DNA of 64,000 nucleotides from Sphingomonadaceae bacterium (lineage in GTDB: Bacteria > Pseudomonadota > Alphaproteobacteria > Sphingomonadales > Sphingomonadaceae), in the NCBI GenBank assembly GCA_025359685.1, contig JANYEY010000112.1, positions 1 through 64,000 of the forward strand, given 5' to 3'. Each line of letters opens with the position of its first letter. Within the stretch, counting starts at the first letter, position 1. The translations under genes and the position numbers were made by a program. Shown here piece after piece: positions 1 through 8,712 of this stretch. The notes below the pieces were generated by a model that was not told where the DNA came from, ran no database searches, and worked only from the letters and a program-made list of their open reading frames with translations.

Positions 1-135
1 CGAAAACGTCTTCGCCAGGATCAAAGACTGGCGCCGCGTCGCGACCCGCTACGACCGCTGCGCCCATACCTTCATGTCCGCCATCTCAATCGCAGCAACC
101 TGCTGCTACTGGTTATGATCAATGAGTCCTGACCC
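1..135 (+). mobile_element. 3' end of an IS5-family insertion sequence (transposase C-terminus plus right terminus)
   Basis: Positions 2-118 translate as ENVFARIKDWRRVATRYDRCAHTFMSAISIAATCCYWL*, typical of the C-terminus of IS5-family transposases. It is followed by the end sequence ...GAGTCCTGACCC. In-frame TonB receptor coding sequence begins immediately afterwards. Confidence 0.82.
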
Positions 136-137
136 TA

Positions 138-575
138 GGGAAGATTGGCAAGCTCAAGCTGTCGGCCAACGCCTATCACCTGCTCCGTTTCGAATCGTCG
201 TCCTCGGGCAATTTCTCGCTCGATGGTCTGCGGTCGGATGGCACGTTCGCGCGTCCGAAGTGGGAAATCCAGGGTAATGCCAGGTTTGAGCATGGTCCGT
301 TCTACGTGTCGGGTACCTGGAATCACCGGGCACCGACCTACATCTTCTCCAGTGGTGCCATCGCCGGACCGGAAGTCGTCAATATCAACCGTTACCCTGC
401 GATCGACCTGTTCGACGCTGCGGTTGGTGTGGACGTGACCGACGATTTCCGCATCCAGCTGTCGGCAACCAACTTGACCGACGTCAACACCGGCGGGAAC
501 CTGGGTTACCTGTTCCAGGACTATGTCGATCAGATCGGCCGGCGCTACCAGGTTACTGTGATCGCCAAGTTCTGA
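138..575 (+). pseudogene. C-terminal fragment of a TonB-dependent receptor, interrupted by the IS element
   Basis: The frame is open from ~138: KIGKLKLSANAYHLLRFESS...NINRYPAIDLFDAAVGVDVTDDFRIQLSATNLTDVNTGGNLGYLFQDYVDQIGRRYQVTVIAKF*. The terminal beta-strand ends in Phe and the pattern is TonB-receptor barrel. The 5' part is absent. Confidence 0.75.
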
Positions 576-598
576 GCCGCGACAACCGTCCGAGATCG

Positions 599-629
599 GG
601 GGTCGGAACGCAGGTTCCGGCCCCTTTTT
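599..629 (+). terminator. Rho-independent terminator
   Basis: GGGGTCGGAAC-GCAG-GTTCCGGCCCC followed by TTTTT. Confidence 0.8.
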
Positions 630-652
630 CGTTTCCCTAAGCAGACAGGCCT

Positions 653-3232
653 TTAATCAACCGACATCGTCAGCGCGCCGTCGCCCTCGTCGATCTGGAC
701 CGTGCTGCCATCGGGAATTTCGCCGCCGAGCAGTTTTTCGGCGAGCGGATCTTGCAGGTAGCGCTGCACCGCGCGCTTCAGGGGCCGCGCGCCATAGACC
801 GGATCGTAACCGACCCGGCCGAGCCAGCGCTTGGCCGCATCGGTCAGCACGATTTCGATCTTGCGGTCCTTGAGGAGCTTTTGCACCCGCCCGACCTGGA
901 TCTCGACGATCGGGGCCATGTGGTCGTGGCCCAACCGGTGGAACAAAATTATCTCATCAAGCCGGTTGAGGAATTCCGGGCGGAAATGCCCGCGCACGAC
1001 TTCCATCACCTGCGGCTCGACCACTTCGACGTCCTGCCCTTCCTCAAGACTGGCGAGGTACTGGCTGCCCAGGTTGCTGGTCAGGATGATCAGCGTGTTG
1101 GTGAAATCGACCTGGCGCCCTTGTCCGTCGGTCAGTCGCCCGTCATCGAGCACCTGCAGCAGCACGTTGAACACGTCGGGGTGCGCCTTCTCGACCTCGT
1201 CGAACAGCACCACCTGATAGGGCCGGCGCCGCACCGCCTCGGTCAGCACCCCGCCCTCGTCATAACCGACATAGCCCGGAGGCGCGCCGATCAGGCGGCT
1301 GACCGCGTGCTTTTCCATGAATTCGGACATGTCGATGCGGACCATCGCGCTGTCATCATCGAATAAGAACCCGGCGAGCGCCTTGGTCAGTTCGGTCTTG
1401 CCGACGCCCGTGGGCCCGAGGAACAAAAACGAGCCCAAGGGCCGGTTGGGGTCCTGCAGCCCGGCGCGCGCGCGGCGTACTGCCTTTGACACCGCGATTA
1501 CCGCGTCTTGCTGGCCGATTACCCGCTGGCCGATGATCTCTTCCATCTTGAGCAGCTTCTCGCGCTCGCCTTCCATCATCCGGTCGACCGGGATGCCGGT
1601 CCACTTGCTGACCACCGCGGCGATATCGTCGGCGGTGACTTCCTCGCGCAGCAGGGCGTTGTCCGAAGCACCCGCCGCCTCAGCGAGCTGCTTTTCGAGC
1701 GCGGGGATGGTGCCGTAGGACAGCTCGCCCGCCTTGCCCAAGTCGCCCGCGCGTTGGGCCTGTTCGAGCTCGATCCGCGCCGCGTCGAGCGCTTCCTTGA
1801 TTTTGCTTTCGGCGGCGATCTTGTCGCGCTCGCCCTGCCACCGCGTGGTCAATTCGGCCGATTGCTGTTCAAGGTTGGCCAATTCGCTGCGCAGCGTCGC
1901 CAGGCGGTCCTTGCTCGCCTGGTCGCTCTCCTTGGCCAGCGCCATTTCCTCGATCTTGAGCTGGATGATCCGCCGGTCGAGCACCTCGATTTCCTCGGGC
2001 TTGCTCTCCACTTCCATCCGTATCCGGCTGGCGGCCTCGTCCATCAGATCGATCGCCTTGTCGGGCAGGAAACGGTCGGCGATGTAGCGATGGCTGAGCG
2101 TGGCGGCGGCGACAATCGCATTGTCCGCGATCCGCACCCCGTGGTGCAGCTCGTACTTTTCTTTCAGCCCGCGCAGGATCGAGATCGTATCCTCGACCGT
2201 CGGCTCGCCAACGAACACCGGCTGGAAGCGGCGTTGCAGCGCCGGGTCCTTCTCGATGTACTTCTGGTACTCGTCGAGCGTGGTCGCGCCGATGCAATGC
2301 AGTTCGCCGCGCGCCAGGGCGGGCTTTAGCAAGTTCGAAGCATCCATCGAGCCTTCCGACGCGCCCGCACCGATCAGCGTGTGCATCTCGTCGATGAACA
2401 GGATGATCTCGCCCTCGGCGCCCTTGACCTCATCAAGAACGGCCTTGAGCCGCTCCTCGAACTCGCCGCGATACTTGGCGCCCGCGATCAAACTGCCCAT
2501 GTCGAGCGACATCAGCCGGCGATCCTTGAGGCTGTCGGGCACGTCGCCATTGGCGATGCGCAGCGCGAGGCCCTCGGCGATCGCGGTCTTGCCCACCCCG
2601 GGCTCGCCGATCAGCGCCGGGTTGTTCTTAGTCCGCCGCGCCAGGATCTGGATCGTGCGGCGAATTTCCTCGTCGCGGCCGATGACCGGATCGAGCTTGC
2701 CGTCACGCGCCGCCTGGGTGAGGTCGCGGGCGTATTTCTTCATCGCTTCATAGGCGTTCTCGGCACCGGCGCTGTCGGCGGCGCGACCACCGGTTACTTC
2801 CTGGATCGCCGCTTCCAATGCCTTGGCATCGACCCCGGCAGCCTTCAGCGCCTGCCCGGCTGGATTGGTGGTGCCGAGCGCCAGTGCCTGGAGCATCCGC
2901 TGGACCGACACGAAGCTATCGCCCGCCTTGGCCGACAATTGCTCGGCACTGTCGAGCAGCCGCACCGCGTCGTTCTCGAAGCCGGGCGCAGCCTGCGCGC
3001 CGCTGCCTGACACACCGGGGATCTTGGCCAGCGCCTGGTCCACCTTGGCCTGCGCGATTTGGGTGTTCCCGCCCGCGCGCGCGATCAAACCTGCGGCCAT
3101 GCCCTCGCTGTCCTCAAGCAGCGCTTTGAGGATGTGTTCAGGGGTAATCCGCTGGTGGTTCATGCGGATCGCCACGGTCTGCGCGCTCTGCAGGAATCCC
3201 TTGGCGCGGTCGGTGAATTTCTCGAGGTTCAT
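653..3232 (-). CDS. clpB: ATP-dependent chaperone ClpB
   Basis: 859 aa, full length, with two AAA+ modules ([15 protein letters not shown] and [15 protein letters not shown]), a Clp_N domain and a coiled-coil middle domain. Confidence 0.98.
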   Translation of the reverse strand: MNLEKFTDRAKGFLQSAQTVAIRMNHQRITPEHILKALLEDSEGMAAGLIARAGGNTQIAQAKVDQALAKIPGVSGSGAQAAPGFENDAVRLLDSAEQLSAKAGDSFVSVQRMLQALALGTTNPAGQALKAAGVDAKALEAAIQEVTGGRAADSAGAENAYEAMKKYARDLTQAARDGKLDPVIGRDEEIRRTIQILARRTKNNPALIGEPGVGKTAIAEGLALRIANGDVPDSLKDRRLMSLDMGSLIAGAKYRGEFEERLKAVLDEVKGAEGEIILFIDEMHTLIGAGASEGSMDASNLLKPALARGELHCIGATTLDEYQKYIEKDPALQRRFQPVFVGEPTVEDTISILRGLKEKYELHHGVRIADNAIVAAATLSHRYIADRFLPDKAIDLMDEAASRIRMEVESKPEEIEVLDRRIIQLKIEEMALAKESDQASKDRLATLRSELANLEQQSAELTTRWQGERDKIAAESKIKEALDAARIELEQAQRAGDLGKAGELSYGTIPALEKQLAEAAGASDNALLREEVTADDIAAVVSKWTGIPVDRMMEGEREKLLKMEEIIGQRVIGQQDAVIAVSKAVRRARAGLQDPNRPLGSFLFLGPTGVGKTELTKALAGFLFDDDSAMVRIDMSEFMEKHAVSRLIGAPPGYVGYDEGGVLTEAVRRRPYQVVLFDEVEKAHPDVFNVLLQVLDDGRLTDGQGRQVDFTNTLIILTSNLGSQYLASLEEGQDVEVVEPQVMEVVRGHFRPEFLNRLDEIILFHRLGHDHMAPIVEIQVGRVQKLLKDRKIEIVLTDAAKRWLGRVGYDPVYGARPLKRAVQRYLQDPLAEKLLGGEIPDGSTVQIDEGDGALTMSVD

Positions 3233-3256
3233 GGGTGTATCAGCCTCCTGTCACAC

Positions 3257-3287
3257 CGAAGATAGTGTTGCGCTTTAGCCACACAAG
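3257..3287 (-). promoter_or_regulatory. Putative sigma-32 (RpoH)-type promoter of clpB
   Basis: On the minus strand CTTG is followed 17 nt later by ACTATCTTCG, close to the alphaproteobacterial RpoH consensus CTTG...CYTATNTNNG. It lies just upstream of a short leader with AGGAGG before the clpB ATG. Confidence 0.55.
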
Positions 3288-3480
3288 GGCATCAGTCAAA
3301 TTCCCTCCGAAGCCTTGGCAAACAGGGGCAGTTAACTGGTTGTCCACGCCCCTCAATTCCCATCCCTAAACGGTGCATAAGTTGCGCCAAGTGGAAAAAA
3401 TACAGGTTGCGCAAAGCAATAATTAGCGCAGTCTCCTTTCCATCGGCGGGGCTTAGCCCACCGATCCGGGACGTACGTCT

Positions 3481-4695
3481 ATGAACTTTGGAAAGCTGGG
3501 CTTGATAGCCCTGGCTGCGGCGAGTGCCGTGGTCGGTATCGGAACTGCACAGGCGCAATCGCAGATCGCGATCGAGCGTAGCGGCAACACGTTCCACCAG
3601 GCGGTTTGCGCGCGCAACAATGCGCCGGGTGAAGCACGCTGCCATGCGCATGTGGTGACCGACTCGCGCGGCAACCCGATGGCTGGCAAGCCGGTTGAAG
3701 CCGCACCATTCGTTACCCCGTCGGGCTTTGGCCCGGCCGATCTGCAAAGCGCCTATTACGGCGGCGTTGCTCCGGGCGGATCGACCAAGACGATCGTGAT
3801 CGTCGATGCCTATGGCTATGGCAACGCCGAGGCCGACCTTGGGGTCTACCGCGCACAGTACGGCCTGCCCGCCTGCACCACCGCCAACGGCTGCTTCAAG
3901 AAGCTCGATCAGCGCGGCGGCACCGCCTATCCGCGCAACAACACCGGCTGGGCCCAGGAGCAGGCGCTTGACCTCGATATGGCCAGCGCGATGTGCCCCT
4001 CTTGCAAGATCGTGCTGATCCAGTCGGATTCGGCAACGCTCGCCAACCTCGCCGCAGCGGTGAACACCGGCGCGGCCCTGCCTGGTGTCGTGGCGATCTC
4101 GAACAGCTACGGCGGCGGTGAAACCGGCTCGGCGAGCTATGTCAGCGCGTACAACCACCCCGGCATCGCCGTCACGGTAAGCACCGGTGACAGCGGCTAT
4201 GGCGCTCAGTTCCCGGCTACGGCTCCGGGCGCAATCGCGGTTGGCGGCACCAACCTGAAACGTGCCGCCAACGCTCGTACCTGGGCTGAAACGGCCTGGA
4301 CCAGCGGCGGCAGCGGCTGCAGCGCGGTCCATGCCAAGCCCAGCTGGCAGGTCGACGCGCTCTGCACCAATCGCATGGAAGCTGACATTTCGGCAGTGGG
4401 CGACCCGGCAACCGGCGTGGCGGTCTATGGCCCGACCGGTCAGGGCAACAAAGCTGGCTGGCTGGTGTTCGGCGGGACCAGTGTCTCGGCACCGATCATT
4501 GGCGGGATGTACGGTGCCAAGGGCACCGGCGCCCCCAATGCGTCATCGAGCATCTATGGCGCAAACGCTGCCAGCTTCAACGACGTGACAACGGGCACCA
4601 ACGGCACCTGCGGCGGGACTTATTTCTGCAACGCTGGTGGAGGTTATGACGGCCCGACCGGCCGCGGTACGCCAATCGGCACCGCCGGCCTCTAA
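3481..4695 (+). CDS. S53 (sedolisin)-family secreted peptidase
   Basis: Signal-like N-terminus, an ExxxD motif (EQALDLD), and the GGTSVSAPIIGG serine motif. No obvious long propeptide. Confidence 0.75.
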   Translation: MNFGKLGLIALAAASAVVGIGTAQAQSQIAIERSGNTFHQAVCARNNAPGEARCHAHVVTDSRGNPMAGKPVEAAPFVTPSGFGPADLQSAYYGGVAPGGSTKTIVIVDAYGYGNAEADLGVYRAQYGLPACTTANGCFKKLDQRGGTAYPRNNTGWAQEQALDLDMASAMCPSCKIVLIQSDSATLANLAAAVNTGAALPGVVAISNSYGGGETGSASYVSAYNHPGIAVTVSTGDSGYGAQFPATAPGAIAVGGTNLKRAANARTWAETAWTSGGSGCSAVHAKPSWQVDALCTNRMEADISAVGDPATGVAVYGPTGQGNKAGWLVFGGTSVSAPIIGGMYGAKGTGAPNASSSIYGANAASFNDVTTGTNGTCGGTYFCNAGGGYDGPTGRGTPIGTAGL

Positions 4696-4793
4696 GCCAG
4701 ACTGACAACTCGCGCCGCGCCCGGAATTGATCCGGGTGCGGCGCTCTGTTGGCGCTTGCCCGCGGCTGTCTGTCACCCTATCCGAATCGATCA

Positions 4794-6398
4794 ATGAACC
4801 GATTGTTCCGTCTTGCCGCGCTGATCCTCGCGCTGCTCGCCACCCAGGCGGTGGCGCCAGTCGCCGCGTCCGCGCAGCAGGCCCGCCCCCGTCCAGCTCC
4901 GGCATCGCTGACCGAAATCCTGCTGGTCAGCGAGAGCGCGAATGAAACCAAGTTCCGACTCGCCTTCAGCCCCAGGGCGAACACCTTCGCCGCAGTCGGC
5001 ACCGATCCTGCAGCGCCCTCGCTGGGACTGGCGCTGACCAGCCGCGGGAATGGTGCGATCAGCCCGCCCGGGCTTTCCGGTCTGGTTCGGCAGATCACTT
5101 TCGAGCAGGTCGAAAGCATCCTCATCATCCATTTCGGCACTGCGGTGCCAGCCACCGTCAAGGCTGTAGCGGTCAGCGAGACCACGATCGAGGTCACCGT
5201 TTCTAACGGTGTGAAAGCCGTCCGCAAAAGTGAAGACCAGCTCCAAAGCGGCCCCTTGCAGCAGGCCAGCGAGCCTATCCCCGGCGAAGACGGTTACGAA
5301 CTGGTCATGCTCAAATATGCCGACGTGTCGGAAATCGTCGGGCTGTTGACCGACGGCTTGACGGTCAAATCGAATGACACCTTCATCCCGCGCGAGCCGG
5401 CCTTCGGTTCGAACAGCCTGACCGGCGCATCCTACAACCCGGGCCCGACTAACCAGTACAACGGCAACGACGGCCAGCCGCTCGGCCAGTCGGTCGACAG
5501 CCGGATCGGGATCGACCGCCGCCTCAATGCGATCTGGATCAAGGGCACGCCCGATCAGATCGCCCGCACCAAACGGCAGATCGCACTGATCGACCAGCCG
5601 GTCGATAGCGTGATCCTGGAAACCGAGATCGTCGAACTGACCGAAAGCGGGTCCAAGGCGGTCGGGATCGACTTCACCAATGCCAACGGCCAGATTGCGG
5701 TGGCGACGCTGCAGACCGGACAATACATCCCCTTTGGCCTGCCCCCAAGCAACGGCGGACATCTCTCGACGGGCGGCCGTGAAGCCGGCGGTTTCTTGAA
5801 CAGCGTCTCGCTGCAAGCCGCGCTCTATGCCCAGGTGGCGAAAGGCGAAGGCAAGATCGTTTCCAAGCCGCGGATCGCCGCGCAAAGCGGATCGACCGCC
5901 AAGATCATAACCGGCGATGCGCTGCCGATCCTGACCGCGATCACCCTGTCGGGGGTCAATGGCGTGTCGCAGCAGGTTCAATACGTCAACGTCGGCGTAA
6001 CCCTGCAGATCGCCCCGCGGATCAGTTCCGACGGGTTCGTTACCAGCCACGTATTCTGTGTCGTCTCCAGCGTATCCGGCTTCAGCCAGGGCTACCCCAC
6101 GATCAGCCAGCGCGAGGCTGAAACCTCGGCCACGGTGGGTGATGGGGATTCGTTCGTGATCGGCGGGTTGACGCAGGATTCGGAGATCAAATCACAGTCG
6201 AAAGTGCCGCTGCTGGGCGATATCCCGCTGATCGGCCAAGCCTTCCGGAGCGACCGCAAAACCAAATCGCGAACCGAACTGTATATCATCGTCACCCCGC
6301 ACATCGTGCGCCGTGTGCAGGCCGATGCCTCGCTGCCGTTGTCAGTCCCGGCCTCCGCTGCGCCGGTTGCCGAGTTACCCGCCAAGCCGCAGCCGTGA
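4794..6398 (+). CDS. Secretin family protein (type II/III secretion GspD/PilQ-like)
   Basis: Signal peptide, N-domain motif (LDLNAIWIKGTPDQIARTKRQIALIDQPVDSVILETEIVE-like region), and a secretin core ending VPLLGDIPLIGQAFRS...RTELYIIVTPHIVR. Confidence 0.85.
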   Translation: MNRLFRLAALILALLATQAVAPVAASAQQARPRPAPASLTEILLVSESANETKFRLAFSPRANTFAAVGTDPAAPSLGLALTSRGNGAISPPGLSGLVRQITFEQVESILIIHFGTAVPATVKAVAVSETTIEVTVSNGVKAVRKSEDQLQSGPLQQASEPIPGEDGYELVMLKYADVSEIVGLLTDGLTVKSNDTFIPREPAFGSNSLTGASYNPGPTNQYNGNDGQPLGQSVDSRIGIDRRLNAIWIKGTPDQIARTKRQIALIDQPVDSVILETEIVELTESGSKAVGIDFTNANGQIAVATLQTGQYIPFGLPPSNGGHLSTGGREAGGFLNSVSLQAALYAQVAKGEGKIVSKPRIAAQSGSTAKIITGDALPILTAITLSGVNGVSQQVQYVNVGVTLQIAPRISSDGFVTSHVFCVVSSVSGFSQGYPTISQREAETSATVGDGDSFVIGGLTQDSEIKSQSKVPLLGDIPLIGQAFRSDRKTKSRTELYIIVTPHIVRRVQADASLPLSVPASAAPVAELPAKPQP

Positions 6399-6458
6399 TC
6401 GCTTGCGCGCCGCCGCTGACGGTGCCTAAACTCGTGCCGACAGGGAGAGACGAGGCAT

Positions 6459-8663
6459 ATGGCTAAATTCTGGCGGCGGGCAGGCTGGACGCTGCTTGCA
6501 ACGATTCTGATAGCAGTCGTCGCGCTGGCGAGCTGGGAGCCGTTCTTCGCCGAGCAACCCGGCCCGCCGCCTCCGCAGCGCGCTTACGCTGCCCAGATCA
6601 GCCGCGACGAATTCGGCGTTCCGCATATCCATGGGCTTACCGATCCCGACGTTGCGTTCGGGGTCGCCTACGCTCACGCTGAAGACGACTTCTCGACGCT
6701 GCAAGACGTGGTCGCGATGACCCGTGGGCGTTATGGCGCGATCGCCGGGCAGGACGGCGCGGGGATCGATTTCGCTTACCATTTCGTCGGCGCACGCGCG
6801 ACAGCGCACCGCCACTATGGCGAGCTTCCGGCCGATGTCCGCAGCGTGCTCGATGCCTATGCCAGCGGGCTTAACCGCTACGCCGCGCTCCACTCTGGAG
6901 AGGTTAAGCTCGCCCGCCTCTTCCCGGTCAACGGCGAGGATATCGCCGCCGGGTTCGCGCTCCGCCAGCCGTTCTTCTTCGGGCTTGACCGGGTGCTCGG
7001 CCCGCTCGCTGAAGGCAAGCCGCAGTTGCCCGAACACGGGCCGAGCTTAACGGGCGCGGCGCCGACAAACATCGCGCAAGGCGGCGGTGACCAGATGGTC
7101 CCCGAACCCGCTATGCCGCTGCCCTTGCCGATGGGATCGGTGGCCGAAAGCTCAGGCTCCAACGCCTTCGCCATTACCCCGCAGCGCGGCGGTGACGGGG
7201 TGACCCGGCTCATTTCGAACAGCCACCAGCCTTACCGCGGCGGGGTCGCGTGGTATGAACTGGAAATCGACAGCGACAGCGGCTGGCACTTCGCCGGGGC
7301 GACCTTCCCCGGATCGCCCTACCCGTTCTTGGGTCACAACGAGAACCTGGGCTGGACCAACACGGTCAACCGGGCCGACCTGATCGACCTCTACAAGCTT
7401 GAGGTCGATGGCGATGCGAGCCACTACAAGCTCGACGGCAAGTGGGTGCCGCTCGAGCAGCAGCGCGTGTGGCTGCCGGTGCGGTTCGGCCCGCTGGTCC
7501 TGCCGATCCCGCGTACCGTGTGGCGCGCGGCGCAGGGTCCCGCGCTGGTTACTGCCAGCGGTGCCTATGCCGTGCGCTATGCCGGGATCGACAGCATTGA
7601 GAGCCTTGAGCAGTACTACCGCATCACCAAAGCGCAGGATTTTGCGTCGTGGCAAAAGGCGATGGCATTGCAGGGCGTGCCCGCAACCAACTTCATCTAC
7701 GCCGACAAGACCGGGAACATCGCTTACTGGTACAACGCCGCGATCCCCGACCGGAAGGCCGGGCCCGACTGGCGCCATGCCGTGAGCGGGAGTGATTCCA
7801 GCTTGATCTGGCAGGGGCCGATCCCGTTCGCGTCTTACCCGCACCTGATCAATCCAGCCTCGGGCTTTGTGTTCAATTCAAACAACACCCCGCTGGTCGC
7901 CGCTGGTCCGGGAAGCGAGCTCAACCCGGCGATGATACCGGCGATCTGGGGGGTGGAAACCGACATGACCAACCGCGCCCGCCGCGCGGTCAAGCTGCTC
8001 AGCGAGCCAGGCCCGATCAGCCGTGACCGGCTGATGGCCATCAAGTTCGACACTGGCTACGAGCGCAACGGCTATGTCGCCTGGATGCTCGACGGGATTG
8101 CCAAACTCGACCTGCGCGGGGAGCCTGATCTGGCCAAGGCGCAGGCTCTGCTGGGCACTTGGGATCTCAAGGCCGACGGCCAGGGCAAGGCCGATGCGCT
8201 GGCGGTGATGGTGCTCGAAGATGCCATGTCGGCAAGCTACGGCCTGAGACCGATGCCCGATCCCAAGGCTACCTTGGCCAAGGCGGCAGGACACCTCAAC
8301 AAATTCTTCGGCCGTATCGACCCGCCCTTGGGCGATGTGATCCGCATCCGCCAGGGCAAGATCGACCTGCCCGACGATGGCGGCGGAGACACCTTGCGCG
8401 CGGCCACCGCCTGGAACGTCGATCCCGACGGGCGCCTGTCGGTGAAGCATGGCGACAGCTTCGTGATGTGGATCGAATGGGGCAAGGACGGGGTGGTCCA
8501 CTCGCAGTCGATCCAGCCCTACGGTGCGGCGACGACCCGTCCCACCGATCCGCATTACGCCGATCAGGCCGCGCTGTTCGTAAAGCACCAGTTCAAACCA
8601 GTGTGGTTCACCCGCGCCGATGTGGCCGCACATGCGGTTCGTCGAGAAACGGTGTCGAATTGA
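6459..8663 (+). CDS. Penicillin acylase family protein (Ntn hydrolase)
   Basis: N-terminal RDEFGVPHIHGLTDPDVAFGVAYAHAEDDF, and the autoprocessing site region SSGSNAFAITP followed by NSHQPY. Confidence 0.9.
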   Translation: MAKFWRRAGWTLLATILIAVVALASWEPFFAEQPGPPPPQRAYAAQISRDEFGVPHIHGLTDPDVAFGVAYAHAEDDFSTLQDVVAMTRGRYGAIAGQDGAGIDFAYHFVGARATAHRHYGELPADVRSVLDAYASGLNRYAALHSGEVKLARLFPVNGEDIAAGFALRQPFFFGLDRVLGPLAEGKPQLPEHGPSLTGAAPTNIAQGGGDQMVPEPAMPLPLPMGSVAESSGSNAFAITPQRGGDGVTRLISNSHQPYRGGVAWYELEIDSDSGWHFAGATFPGSPYPFLGHNENLGWTNTVNRADLIDLYKLEVDGDASHYKLDGKWVPLEQQRVWLPVRFGPLVLPIPRTVWRAAQGPALVTASGAYAVRYAGIDSIESLEQYYRITKAQDFASWQKAMALQGVPATNFIYADKTGNIAYWYNAAIPDRKAGPDWRHAVSGSDSSLIWQGPIPFASYPHLINPASGFVFNSNNTPLVAAGPGSELNPAMIPAIWGVETDMTNRARRAVKLLSEPGPISRDRLMAIKFDTGYERNGYVAWMLDGIAKLDLRGEPDLAKAQALLGTWDLKADGQGKADALAVMVLEDAMSASYGLRPMPDPKATLAKAAGHLNKFFGRIDPPLGDVIRIRQGKIDLPDDGGGDTLRAATAWNVDPDGRLSVKHGDSFVMWIEWGKDGVVHSQSIQPYGAATTRPTDPHYADQAALFVKHQFKPVWFTRADVAAHAVRRETVSN

Positions 8664-8712
8664 TCGCGCACGCCGGATAGCTTGCGGCAAATCAAACAGA
8701 GGGTAACCGATC

